This document shows positions 1-11,348 of a stretch of DNA of 64,000 nt, one piece after another. Origin of the DNA: Arctopsyche grandis (lineage: Eukaryota; Arthropoda; Insecta; Trichoptera; Hydropsychidae); contig NC_135358.1 of the NCBI RefSeq assembly GCF_051622035.1, forward strand, positions 12,530,001 through 12,594,000. Direction: 5' to 3'. Below the pieces are notes generated by a model that was not told the origin of the DNA, did not search any database, and saw only the letters and a program-made list of their open reading frames with translations. Position 1 is the first letter of the stretch. Each line of letters starts with the position of its first letter. Both the position numbers and the translations under genes were made by a program.

Positions 1-1086
1 GTGTACGATATTTCAAATTTACGAACTTCATTGTGGAGCACAACGATTCACAGCTATGCATGTGTGTATGTATATATGTGCATATACATACATATGTTGG
101 ATATTTTGATTCTAGGACGAGTTTCCAAAATTAAATTATAGAAGTACATACATATATTTGAACTGCATTAGCAATACCTGATCCTCTTTCATCTCTAAGA
201 AGTTCAATTGCCCAGCCGCTTTTTCAATAATTTTTCAAAATCTGATTTCAAACCTACATATGTATATTTGAAATCTGCTTACGATTAATTACGAACTGAT
301 TTTTCTTATATACATACGTATAACTTTTCCTCTCATATACGTACTATATAAAATGTTAGCTTAATCAATCTTTGTGCTTTTGTTTAGTGGAAAGCGTTGT
401 TCTACGATTATATTATATTACATGTACTTGTGAACGCAAATGAAAATAATCAAAAGAAAAATGTATAAAATTCCTCAGTCGAGTCTCATTATCTCCATAT
501 ATTTACATACATATGTATGTATGTACATATGTACTTACGTACATATCAAAGTACGCGAAACGGAGATGAGAGATTTGATATCGTGTGTTTCGACGATATT
601 GCGTTCTCAAACGAGACATTCAATACCCGGAGACGAATTGTTCGGATTTCTCGAAAATCTTTGTTCGTCGTATTTCTGGAAATCTCTGAATATTAAGTTC
701 GAAGGGCATTGTTGAGCATTTGAAAAAGCTTTGCTGCAAACCTAATATTTTGCCAAGGGAACAAATCACGCTTCTCGGTACACAAACAACAGCCTTCATT
801 ACAATACAACAAAACAAACGGCTCTCAAGACCTGGTTTTGTACCCCTGTAAAGTGCTTAGATTTCAATGGTAATATCTAGCATTATGCTATCTGTAATTC
901 TTTTGAATGAATTTTCGTAACTTCCATGAAATAGAATGTACAATTTAATAATCTTCTTCTACATATACATATATGTATGTTACAGTGAAAGCATATTTCA
1001 AGTGAAAATATATTTTCACCAATTCAAGCAGTGAAAATGTATCAAACAATGAATTTACAATGTTTAACTCTATAAATTTAACCCTA
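1..1086. other. AT-rich intergenic DNA, no gene seen
   Basis: No supported coding region was found on either strand. The stretch is AT-rich and carries several blocks of the palindromic motif TACATATGTA and its extended form ACATACATATGTATGT (for example around 504-536). Short open frames here translate the repeat blocks and look non-coding. Confidence 0.6.
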
Positions 1087-1263
1087 AGGGCCGGGCCGTA
1101 CCGTGCGGCTTACGAGCGACTTGGTTGAGGGCGACCAGACCAATGCATACAGGTAGATGGGACATGCCACACCCGTCAACTTGTTTGTCACACACTTTTC
1201 CATACATTTTTTCGTGTCGCGCAACTAGTCGGCCGACAAAGTTGCACGGTGCGGCCTGGCCCT
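1087..1263. mobile_element. Small MITE with 20-bp terminal inverted repeats
   Basis: The left end (1087-1106) reads AGGGCCGGGCCGTACCGTGC. The reverse complement of the right end (1244-1263) matches it at 18 of 20 positions. The 177-bp element is GC-rich against AT-rich flanks and has no coding capacity. I could not define a clean target-site duplication, so the superfamily is open; the AGGGCCGG-like terminus is only loosely reminiscent of hAT elements. Confidence 0.6.
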
Positions 1264-2872
1264 AAAAACCCAATTTTAAATTAATAGGGCCAACCCTACT
1301 TAACCACCTATCCTAACCCTTAAATAATACCAACCCTAACAATCTAATCTTAAATGAATAAAACCAACCCTGAAAATGTAACTGGTTATGATTTCGCTGA
1401 AACGTCAGTGAAAATATTGAAATACAATTTCACTGTGAAATAAATCACCCAAAAACGAGAACGGGAAAACAGGAATATGTGGTATTGCAACGCAATAATT
1501 TCAAATGTGTTCGCGTTGCTACCTGCAGTGTTAGTGTAAAATAAACAAACAATTGAATAATTTCAAATGTGTTTACAAATTTCAAATCTAGTAAATATTA
1601 CCACATTATTGCATTCTAAGGCATTCGTAAAAACATCAGAGTTGCCAAAGCTCAACTGTTACATATATATGTATAACAGCTGGCGCACATTGTTAAAAGT
1701 TTATTTGCGCTTGTAGAGATAAAATTTACTAGTTGAATTGTACATATACATATGTATATGACCTAAAACGCCAGTTGGAATATATTACAACTGAAAATAC
1801 ACGTCGACTGTATCATATACATAGATAAAAATGAACTATCATTAAAGCACTAATTGATTTGAATATTTTTTGGCAAACTGATATCAATCATGTAGTCTGT
1901 GACCGATAAATATGACTTACTGACCAAATCAAGCGAAGTTACTGAAATATTCTTCATATTTTTATCATAACTTATATGTAATGAAATATTTAATTATGGA
2001 ATAATTTTAATACTGCGTATTTAGTAGAATGTACTTATGTATTATACATGTATATACGTAGATGTTTAATTAAATTTCGCAAATAATAAGTGAGCTTAAT
2101 TCATAATTGTAAAGGCCTAATTAATATACGATGTGCCTTCTTATTCGATGAATTAATAATAAATAATTACTGTCGACTTATATAATACATTAAATTCAGA
2201 GGAAATAAATCAACTTATCTTAATATAAAATTTTTGTATAGAACACGCAAAGCTTCTTTGACGATTTTTTTCTTCTTCTTTGGATAAGCATCTTATATAG
2301 TCCCTCGGCTTCCTACTCTTTCCCTGCCACAAGGTTCAATCTTTCAGTATTTACTATAATCCCTATTATCTCTACCCTCTTACTGTTTTATCTCAAATTT
2401 GATTTTCGATTTTATAAAAAGCCCAATAAATATGCCGATATTCTAAAACCTATCTGAGAAACTCAATTGTACAATGAGACATTTGAATGGTTCACATCTA
2501 CATATGTAGAGCAAAATTAAACGACTCATATGTAGGTACTCTCTTTAGGTACTATATACGGGACACTGCTCATTCTGGAATGTAAATTGTTCCCAAACTT
2601 TTACGGGTATATTCCTAAGGGAATTGTCTTAGGTTTAAATGAACGAAACGCCTACATTACCCTCCGCATTTTCTTCGTACAAACATAATATGCAAGCAAG
2701 GACGTCAAAATTGAAAGGGTCAGATACAAATTCATTTGGCATACCCAGATCATACCCAAAAAGGTAGGAAGAAATAAAAAAAAATGGAACTGTGACCTAA
2801 GTAAATATTTAATCTAAGGAGCTTCATTGTCTTTCATGAATGAGCCTTTGTGTCAATTTTGAATACTGAACA
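1264..2872. other. Intergenic DNA, no gene seen
   Basis: No supported gene. At about 1285-1375 the phrase CCAACCCT recurs three times in degenerate context. At about 1495-1575 a short direct repeat (AATAATTTCAAATGTGT) occurs twice. The rest is AT-rich sequence with TACATATGTA blocks. Confidence 0.55.
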
Positions 2873-3109
2873 TCTAATATATAATTTCGAAAGAGACTGT
2901 GTATGTATGTATGTATGTATTTATGTTTGTTTGTTTGGTTCGTAAATCCATGATGTTCAATTTAATAAAAAGACAAATGAATATTCAAATAAATATTAAT
3001 TAAATAAAACTATTCAAATAAATTTAATAAAAGTTTACTATGAGATAAGCCATGTATGTTTAAGTGGTTTATATTACAAATACCGAGCGAAGCCGTGTAA
3101 AAACACTAG
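2873..3109 (+). mobile_element. Non-autonomous Helitron-like element
   Basis: The left end begins TC followed by TAATATATAATTTCGAAAGA, and the right end has a short hairpin-forming core (CCGAGCGAAGC) about 10 nt before a terminal CTAG. The same left and right ends recur near 46333-46557 (plus), and in minus orientation at 25421-25868 and 15112-15445. TC at the 5' end and a hairpin followed by CTAG at the 3' end, without terminal inverted repeats, is the Helitron signature. The interior includes a (TGTA)n block. It is about 240 bp and carries no helicase, so it is non-autonomous. The base after CTAG is A rather than the usual T, and the similarity to the 46333 copy continues a few bases past CTAG, so the exact 3' boundary is uncertain. 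Confidence 0.55.
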
Positions 3110-3118
3110 AATATATAC

Positions 3119-3528
3119 ATAATATTTCGGTCTCCTTCACGGGACCGAAAGTGAACCGCCCGAAAACGCAAATATCGGAAGACAAAGATCGAAAATCGAA
3201 AGATCTTAAGTCGAAAGATCAAAAAAAAAGGGTGCATGGTAAACTTTACTATGTATGTATAATATATATGAGTGGCACGCGGTGAAATTATCTCTCTTTT
3301 TGTCATACAGCCTTGTTTAATGTGCGCGCGCAGAATACGGGAGGAAAAGCCTGTTCCTCTTGTTCCTGTTGTATCCTGCTCGCGCAAATTAAGTAAGTAT
3401 ATACGACAGCGAGAGAGACCCTTTTTTTATCTTTCGACTTAAGTTCTTTCGATTTTTGATCTTTGCCTTCCGATATTTGCGTTTACGGGCGTTTCACTTT
3501 CGGTCCCGTGGGTAGACTCATAATATTT
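3119..3528. mobile_element. Palindromic MULE-like MITE with 9-bp target duplication
   Basis: The element (3128-3519, 392 bp) is bounded by an exact 9-bp direct repeat, ATAATATTT (3119-3127 and 3520-3528). Its arms are long imperfect inverted repeats. The left arm runs through GGTCTCC, CACGGGACCGAAAGTG, the phrase AAAACGCAAATATCGGAAG and AAAGATCTTAAGTCGAAAGA; the right arm is its reverse complement. The inner part contains GCGCGCAGAATACGGGAGG and TTGTTCCTCTTGTTCCTG. Inverted repeats of about 100 bp or more with a 9-bp duplication are typical of Mutator-like elements. Further copies lie at 16483-17078, 17259-17647 and about 17775-17925. Short open frames across it are shadows of the repeat. Confidence 0.75.
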
Positions 3529-4559
3529 ACATGCATATGTAAATTCAAAAATATAAATGTATAGTATATTCATTTAATTATATTGATGGTTTATACAATT
3601 TTTTTTCATATAAAAAGTATCGCATTCCTAGCAAATTTTTCATCAAAGATAGATTTCTGAAAAAATATGTTTACTGCGTCGAATTTTCCTGCAAAATTCA
3701 ATTAAACGTGTTGTTTTATACGACCTTGACACCTAACACAGTTAGGGCAATTTTTATTCAACACGAGAGATTTCTATCGTGATCGTAACGAGAAAGTGTT
3801 GTTTGTATCGTTTGATACATTATACTAGTGTTTTTTTTTTTTAAACCAGAACAACACTTTCAGCTATAGGCCGTAGTTTTTCAAAATAAATCCACTCACT
3901 TTCTACGCAACATCGCATAGCTTAAAATAAACTGATAAATCACGTAAACAAATGCTAAGATTTAAATTTTAAGAGGTCGCTTTATAAGTAGAATTTAAAT
4001 GGCTTCTTGATTGTTCTTGATACACTCGGATCATTTGCGTATCGAAAGATCCAATTAATCCGTGAAATTAAAATGCTCTGTGTATGTACATATACATATG
4101 TACATATGCCCGTTGCAGATGATGAACGCTGGAAACGTTTAAAGGCCACTCCTTTGGTAGGAGGCACTCACGGCTATTGGACCGTTGCGGTACGTATTAA
4201 GGAAATTGCTTTAAGGCAATCCTGTAGCACGATATCCATCCTATAAATCTATACGATTAGTTTTCAAATGCGTAAGTAAATAGCCATGCATTATCGAATC
4301 AATAAGGTGGGTATACAAACCGCAAATCAATATCGTGTATAAATTTTTAAGTGATAAATATAGAAATGAACACTAATTTACTTGACCTTTATCCATCAGA
4401 TTATAAAAGTATAGGTAGCATGGCCCGGGCATCGGGGGGACAGCCATGGCTCTAGCCCGGCTGTCCCCCTAAATATAATAAATATATGTTATCATTTATA
4501 AAGTGATCCTCAATCTTATTACTCCTTAATGTGTATTGTGAAAAATATTGATGAAATGA
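3529..4559. other. Intergenic DNA, no gene seen
   Basis: No supported gene. A small open frame at about 4007-4246 has no recognisable domain. A GC-rich hairpin at 4435-4469 is listed separately. Confidence 0.5.
4435..4469. repeat. GC-rich perfect hairpin, 11-bp stem
   Basis: GGGGGACAGCC at 4435-4445 pairs perfectly with GGCTGTCCCCC at 4459-4469 across a 13-nt loop. The surrounding DNA is AT-rich, so this stem stands out. No function can be assigned; it may be the remnant of a small foldback element. Confidence 0.6.
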
Positions 4560-5070
4560 TTTTTGTAACGCGACGTTCTCCCGAGTGTCCCTTCAGTTGG
4601 TAGCGGTAGTAATATTTAGGTTGGCGCCCGTGGCTTTACCGCGCCAACTACCATGCTCATCTCGAGCGCATCGAGAGCGAGTCTCTCACCCGCCATCCAC
4701 CAACGAAGAAAGATCTCTCCTGTGCACGTCTCCACGGGGAGACGGGGCCCAGAGATCCGCCATCTTGCTGAAGAACCGCTGTGAGGTCGAGTGCAGCATC
4801 ACTCCCTCCCCTGAGTTCCAGCACAACGTCCCCTGTATTCCTCCGCCGTTTGCGGAGAAACATCAGCCGTGAGAGGACCCGACCACGAGGAAGCTGTTAT
4901 CAACGAGATGATTTGCAGTCAGGAACCTCCCCGACTATAGATAAACTGTATCCCAAGGTTAGTTCACGTTTCCCTATAACCCGACCCTTGAAAGAAGAAC
5001 GACGTATCCGCCATCTGCATCACCCACCGCGAGATCAGATAAGCGCGCGTAAAACCGTTCGTTACATTTT
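4560..5070. mobile_element. Solo LTR of an LTR retrotransposon
   Basis: The block 4564-5066 (503 bp) starts TGTAACG and ends CGTTACA, the short TG...CA inverted ends of a long terminal repeat. It is flanked on both sides by TTTT (4560-4563 and 5067-5070), which fits a 4-bp target duplication but is weak evidence because it is a homopolymer. The block is distinctly GC-richer than its flanks. No gag or pol sequence adjoins it, so it is best read as a solo LTR left by recombination. Length and ends fit Gypsy or BEL elements. The three overlapping open frames inside it are not convincing genes. Confidence 0.6.
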
Positions 5071-7850
5071 TAATTTAAATTTTGAAACTTTTTTTGGGGG
5101 GGGGGCCTCAAGCATGTTAGCCCAGGGACCCAACTAGGGGTGTGCAAGCCATGATAAGTAGTATGAGTTTTTTCCCTATTAATCATCAAAATAGTTAATG
5201 AATTCTCATTTGTTGAAAAGTGTAATTATTTTCTATATACATATGTATGTACAATATATTATTGATTACTAATTATCTATGATGAATTTTTTTTGTTCAG
5301 AGTACATAATAATTATAATCAGTAATCGAGTTTTAAAGCTGAAAATGTTCAATTACCAGGTTTTTGTTTCGGAAAATTAAGGTTATAGCGATGATTAATT
5401 AGAGAATGTGCGACCTGCCTTGTAAACGACAAGGAAATAGAGTTTATAGTGTCATTAATCATCGTTCAAAATATAATTTGACAATTTATTAATTAATTAT
5501 ATAGAAAACTTTTACTATTAAAATTTCTTCATTTTTTTTTTTTATTATATTGGTCTAATTTAAGTAAAAAGTGAGCTAAAAATTGAATTAAAAACACGTA
5601 TGCATTTGTGAGAAGGCATTGATAATTTTATTTTAATTTAATGATATTATATAACATCATATATTATTATATACATATTGTAACGTAAGCCGCTGAGAGT
5701 AGCATCGCTATTTCCCAGAATCTGGACAAGCGTGAGACATCGCGTTCCTGCGACTGCTATAATTGGTTTCGAGGATTATCTCCAGGCTAAGTGCAAGAAA
5801 CGACTTTGGTATTTTACTTGGATCCTCCACCCACCCCTACGCAACAATACTATATACAATATATATTATCGTTATTCTGTGTGTTTGTGTGTATATGTGT
5901 AAGATAACGCTCACCGTACTATAATAGTCGTTTCGATTCGACATACATATGTACGTCTCAGCTAAACCACTGCCAAACAAAACGTACAAATATAATAAGA
6001 ATTTTTATTCGTATTATATTTGTAGTTAACTAGGCTCGCGCAACTGGGTTTCGCGCAGTGTGGCAGGCACACAAACATTTGGACTTTTATCTCTTTGATA
6101 TGTGCTAAAAAACCGACACGGAACGGCAAAGCGCACTTAAGTGATCAATATGTGACGATAGTATCAAATGCCCGTGCCACACATGTGGACACTTATTTGA
6201 TCACATCTTTGAACACATGTCTGGCGCCGGCATAATGGCAACCAACATCTAGCCCCACTTTTCCTGTCGAGCGTTCTCACTTTTACCAAAAACTTCTATA
6301 TATATGTACTGTTTACTACCAATGTTTCATCTAGGCAAATTAGTCTCTGAGCATTTAGCGTCATCTATTGAAAATGTATTTAATTGATTATTTTTTCTAT
6401 TGGTGTTTTATATTGTTAATATGTACATACATAGGTAGGTAGGTACAGAGAAATGTAATAATAATAGAAGGGCCCTTACGAATAAATAATTGTTGTCAAT
6501 ACTACGCGGTACGTCTCTATAAATACACTACAACGCACAGAATACAATCGGATCAATTTACTTATAAAAATGCATCTCAGGATGTTTATTGTGTGTTTTT
6601 GAATGCATTGTGCAATTTTTACTGATGCTTGCCCATCTTGCGAACAAACAGAAGTTTTTATCGGACATACGTCGATCACCAAGCATCAAATACGATTGAT
6701 GCTAAAATTATTTAGGATTGTCTATGGACAATCGTCACTTGACAACAATATGACTCCGAAAGCCACTTCTTTTAATATAGCGTTTCTCTGGGTAGGTAGG
6801 TAGTTTTTACCATATTTTTCGTATTAAACAATTAAATAAAAATATGAAATTAAATATATTTAAAAGGTATTTGAAAAAAATTCGACCGCATGCAGATCGA
6901 ACACAGAACCGACACATACATATCTTTAATTTTTTATTTTATTTAATAACTGAATATGCCAACACCCATGCGATGATATTTCATCGGGTACAACACTAGT
7001 TATATTAATATCATTTTTTTTCATTTAAAATTGTTTTAAATGTATATAAATAAAATAAAAAAAAATTAAAACGAAATTGATTCTCTTTACGATTTAAATT
7101 ATTAAAATGTTAACATTTACATACATATGTATGTAAAATATTGTAAGCATGTTAAAATATTTTTTATCCAATATTTCCCTTTGATGTCACACTATGAAGC
7201 ATATCAAAGAAGAACTTCATGTGAGCGTAATAATGCGAAAATAATCGAGAGTTAAACCATGCGTATGTATTGTGTTTGACAACAAACGCACGATTCCGCC
7301 ACATGGATTAGAAAAGAAAAAAAATTATAATGAAAGCACATGTATTTCGGAAATATTTCAATTGAAAAAACATTGTAATAGCACTTACCTTTACTCTGGT
7401 TAAGTTTTCAGTGAAAATGTGCTCTTTTTCCGCGGAAAATTGCCAATGTTGTGTGAAGCGTGCGCCCGACAGCAAGTTACGCGACTAACTGATATGTTGA
7501 ATAAATTGCCGAACTCGCTTTTCTTCAGGCGCAAGCGCAATGAGCTTCACTCTTTATTTTTCAGCAAACTTTCCAATAAGGTTTTCCAAAAAAATTAAAC
7601 TGGTAATTTTATGTAATATTATTTTATTGTGAAATTATAGATGTGCATACATTACTCATTTGACAAAAAGCATCCGATGATCAAAATTCAAATTTCACAA
7701 CTCATTCTTTTCATTAGACAACTGCAACATTTTTCGATAATTATAAACCCCCCCCCCCCAAATTAATAAACATCAAAATAGAAAAAAAAATCAATGAAAT
7801 ACAGTAATTATTTGATACTATATTTTAAGACAATAAATTAGTAGGAAATA
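5071..7850. other. Intergenic DNA, no gene seen
   Basis: No supported gene. A GC-richer island at about 5679-5848 begins TGTAACGTAAGCC, similar in its first bases to the solo LTR upstream, and may be a fragment of another LTR. Another island at about 6020-6260 contains TGTGGCAGGCAC and GTGCCACACA, an imperfect inverted pair. A run of 12 C lies at 7748-7759. Confidence 0.45.
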
Positions 7851-7859
7851 TTTGAAAAT

Positions 7860-8250
7860 CATCTTCTTCTTCCAAGTTTGCTCAATTCTGAGCGTCGTGG
7901 TCTTCGATGTCTGGTATTTTATGGACGATCAACCTCCACACCTCCCGGATCTGTGCCAAGTTGAAGGTAGCGTTAAGGGACGATCATGTCAATTCTTTGT
8001 CTGATCACCTCTTGGGTGACCGTCCTCTCGTTCACCTTCCCCCCAGCGTTCCGGTGACTATCAGCTTCTCTAAACTCTACACATTCTACCTGGCCATATG
8101 GCCAAAGTGGGAAAGAAATCTTTTCCTACAGTCCATGGTATGTGCAGCATCTATCTCCATCACCACATTTCGAATGCATCTAGAATGTCCCTTTCTCTCA
8201 TTGTCAGGGTCCATGTCTCAATTCCATACAAATAGAAAAGATTTGAAAAC
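7860..8250 (-). mobile_element. LINE 3' fragment (C-terminal end of reverse transcriptase ORF)
   Basis: Translating the minus strand in shifting frames gives phrases typical of the C-terminal region of non-LTR retrotransposon ORF2: YGIETWTL, LDAFEMW, then HFGHMAR, SLEKLIV and TRGRSP. The reading frame is broken by stops and frameshifts, so this is a dead, 5'-truncated copy. It is related to the two fragments at 22390-22770 and 22785-23335. All three finish with a similar phrase on the minus strand (ACGACG..., then TTGAGCAAA), which marks the 3' end of the element. Confidence 0.75.
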
Positions 8251-9204
8251 ATAAAAGTGAAATAATAGGCTTATTATGTAAATATCAATTGATGATCATT
8301 AATTAAAGTTGATAATTATTATCAACCGTGATTATATTAATATTAGATATCAACAGATGGTAATTAATTTCACCTTGGATTCGATGATTATAATTTTTTT
8401 TGAAAATAAATTTGTACTTAATTTAAGTTAAGTAAAATTTATATGCACATCTGTGCATACATGTAATATAAAATATGTATACTTAATGTAATTGCTAACC
8501 ATATAATTTAATGTACAGAAATGACCCAGTCAATGATGTCCAAATCAATGACCCAGCTGATTACAACTTACAGCTTATATCAATCTAAATTTAATTAAAC
8601 TCAAGTTAAAATATGATCCAAATATAAAATGCAAGTTTCCTTTCAAATTATAAATCTCAGACTTTTTGTCTGCTTGAACAAGAGTTTGTATATTGTATGC
8701 AAAAATGTATGTAATGTATGTATGTAATATATTTAATGTACGAGACATATTGTGATCATTGATAGATTTTTAAGCTCTTCACACATCTTAAAATTAAAAA
8801 AAAAAAACGTTTAAAAATCAATTCTTACGAATTTTTTTTTTATAGTTAATGTTTATTTCGTAAAATAAATATTTTCAGTTTCAAGTACAGTATTATTTAC
8901 TGTTTTTTATTTATTAGTCATATTATAATAAAATAAATTTTATTTTATTTATGAAAGGAAGATTGTGTTCTGAAGAAAAGTAACAAAAATTTGGTATTTA
9001 CTAAATGTATTTATTGATCTTACATACTTATATATCTTAACAAATAAAGAAATGTATATATATAATATATAAATAATGTTGATTCATGAAATATAATAAA
9101 CAATAAGTTTGTCTTATAATAATCTGTTTCAGTGGTTGTTATTGATAGAACGATTATTTATATCAATAAACAAGACGTGTTATTAAATTTATCTTAAATA
9201 ACAA
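8251..9204. other. AT-rich spacer downstream of TRAPPC1
   Basis: No gene is seen. On the minus strand a candidate polyadenylation signal AATAAA lies at 9010-9015, about 190 bp past the TRAPPC1 stop codon. The remainder is very AT-rich with homopolymer runs. Confidence 0.45.
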
Positions 9205-10824
9205 TTATGTAGCTCTAAGTGCAAATATAGGAGTTTGCTTGATAAAAGCGTCCAATTTAGCTTTGAATAATTCACTTTTTATTGGTTCATTCATTGAACA
9301 TAATGGATTTTTTACAACATATTCTACGTACACTTGACTATACATCTTCCTTAGAAGCTCACGAACCCCTTGTGCTTGATTGTCAGTGTTCATGACGAAT
9401 TTGAGGCCAGAAGGCGTTTCCAAATAATTCAAGGTGTATTTATTAGTTTTGTAATTTAAAAAACCTTCTTTCGGATCGAGCGGTGATATCTTGGAAACAA
9501 ATGATTTAATAGAAAACAGCATACCATACATTAATTTAGCTTCCTGAAATGAAAATATATTTTTAAGTACACGTTAAAATTATTAATCTTCAAATTCATT
9601 AGTTTAAATCATATTTATACGGATTATATTAGTGAGGTAAGCTAAGGTTGTCAGGCGTCCCGATTAACCGGGATTGTCACCAGTTTTAAGCCTTGTGTCC
9701 CAGTGTCCCGAACGAACCTTTCAGGATGCCCAAAAGTCCCAGTTTTCAAATTTTTCTATTATGCATACTTTTTAAGCAATTTCAAAGGGGCAAATTGATG
9801 GATTTAATAGAGAAGTAGCAAAGTTTTATGAAACATTGACAGATTATTTGAATTTGAAACAATGGATAATACAATTTAAAAAATATTCTGTTTTTTCCTG
9901 GACGAGCTTGGAAAAAATACAAGAATGGTTAGATATTGAAAAAACAGTATATTGTATAACAAATAACATATATTTGTTCATTCAATGTGTTGCATTAAAA
10001 AATATATTTAAAAGAGTATTACAATCTCCAAATTGGAACGAAAAATAACTGTAGAAAGGGTAGCTGTATTTTATAAATATCCTGAACAATATGAATATTT
10101 ATATCGCATGAGCGAGTATTTTTTCCATACCAGGGCATAATGGTAACGTGGAGAGAATATTTTCGTTAATGGAGATTCAACGGACTGTAGAAAGAATTAG
10201 ACTTTCTATATACGTAGTTTAAAGTATTCTACAGTGCATTGGAAACTATTATTTCAATTGCTGCCAAATGTATGTTTAAGTACTCAATAATAAAGAAGTC
10301 TAAGTAGTATAATATTGTTGATTTTTTCGGGGGGGGGGAGGAGGGGTCCCGGTATGACTTCAAAGAAATCTGACAACCCTAGGTAAGCGCAACAGTAAAT
10401 GATACATTTGATTGTGGTTAAATAAAGAATTAGATGATAATTTACATACACACATGTAAATGAAATAAAAGGGAAGTAAAAGGAAAATCCAAACATTGTT
10501 ATATATATAAAAATTTACATATAAGTTTTCAAATAACAACTTTAAGTAACATTTAGTCACAATAAAGCCAGTTTGTACACATATATATGTATATATTTAT
10601 GTTACACATGTCAAAAACTTCTATTTTTTTATTTTAAAAGAAAATTAAAAATTTCAACTACTGTTCTGTTAGATAAAATATTTAAAACAATTCTAATATT
10701 GTTAACTATAAAAACAACGACTCACTTCTTCTTTAGTAATTCCGGATTGCTTTACCCGATTCCATTCCGCATAATATAATAGTGTTCCATAGCGGTCAAA
10801 TATGTATATGTTGTAAATAGTCAT
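9205..10824 (-). CDS. TRAPPC1: Trafficking protein particle complex subunit 1 (TRAPPC1/Bet5), two exons
   Basis: The coding sequence is complement(join(9205..9543,10726..10824)), 145 aa, the usual length for the family. Exon 1 encodes MTIYNIYIFDRYGTLLYYAE and ends ITKEE before a GTGAG donor. Exon 2 follows a CAG acceptor and starts EAKLMYGMLF, so the join is in phase 0. Recognisable family phrases are SIKSFVSKISPLDPKEGFL, NYLETPSGLKFVMNTD and YSQVYVEYVVKNPLC, the longin-type fold of the sedlin/Bet5 group. TRAPPC1 is a small core subunit of the TRAPP complexes, which act as exchange factors for Rab1/Ypt1 in ER-to-Golgi and Golgi traffic on the cytosolic side of membranes. The start is fixed by the conserved MTI N-terminus. 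It is divergent from mRpL1, with start codons about 1.1 kb apart. The 1.18-kb intron contains a hAT-like element. Identity is strong, by recognition only. Confidence 0.93.
9636..10388 (+). mobile_element. Decayed hAT-like transposon inside the TRAPPC1 intron
   Basis: The element 9643-10381 (739 bp) has similar inverted ends: TAAGGTTGTCAG on the left, and TAGGGTTGTCAG as the reverse complement of the right end. It is flanked by an exact 7-bp direct repeat, GGTAAGC (9636-9642 and 10382-10388), close to the 8-bp duplication typical of hAT elements. On the plus strand it encodes remnants of a transposase: an open frame about 9836-10048 (TDYLNLKQWIIQFKKY...), and further on GNVERIFSLMEIQRTVERIR, which resembles the hAT C-terminal dimerisation region. 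Stops and frameshifts separate the pieces, so it is a pseudogene. It lies antisense to TRAPPC1. Confidence 0.75.
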
Positions 10825-11103
10825 TTATCTACAATTTCAATTGGATCAGTAGAGTTAATGTGTATTTCTACGAACGCTGAATCAGTCCATTGAATTTTGA
10901 CAGTAAACGTCAAATGTCAGGTGTGCAACATAACCACATACATTTTTCTAAGTAATATTTGTATTAGCAGCTAATGGCAGAAGCTAGTAGCAAAGCTACC
11001 TATTTATTTATACATAATAATAAATAAACAATTAACGACATTGCTCAGCATATAAAAACAATGAAATTTAAATAGTTTTTAAACAATCAATAGTAAACGG
11101 ACT
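10825..11103 (-). promoter_or_regulatory. Presumed promoter and 5' leader of TRAPPC1
   Basis: This stretch lies immediately upstream of the TRAPPC1 start codon and before the palindromic repeat. I see no clear TATA box or initiator that fixes a transcription start. Its role is inferred from position only. Confidence 0.35.
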
Positions 11104-11348
11104 ACTAGTCATATGTGAACCAGTCACAGGACAACCGGTTGCTCTAGATCGGTCACACGTGATCACCCGTCACACTAAAACTGGTCACGAGAAAACTGGT
11201 CATACCCTAAAATCGGTCACGAGAAAACTGGTTGATCGATTTTAGGATGTGACCAGTTTTCTCGTGACCAGTTTTAGTATGATGGGTGATCACGTGTGAC
11301 CGATCTAGAGCGACTGGTTGTCCTGTGACTGGTTCACATTAGACTAGT
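11104..11348. repeat. Long palindromic (foldback) element with internal repeats
   Basis: The left arm (11104-11214) and right arm (11237-11348) are near-perfect reverse complements over about 110 bp, leaving a short spacer. Each arm is itself built from variants of a short unit, such as ACTGGTCACGAGAAAACTGG, TCGGTCACACGTGATCACCC and AACCAGTCACAGGACAACC. Both outer edges carry ACTAGT, which may be a target duplication, although the motif is itself a palindrome. There is no coding capacity. It sits in the interval between the divergent TRAPPC1 and mRpL1 genes. It is probably a MITE or foldback element, class unknown. Confidence 0.8.

Noticed and set aside
1285-1375. AACCCT-like repeats suggestive of telomeric DNA
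   Set aside because: Units are irregular and few, and the insect telomere repeat is TTAGG; this is not a tandem telomere array.
9630-9645. AGGTAAG motif resembling a recursive splice site
   Set aside because: There is no pyrimidine tract, and it is the target duplication of the hAT-like element in an antisense intron.
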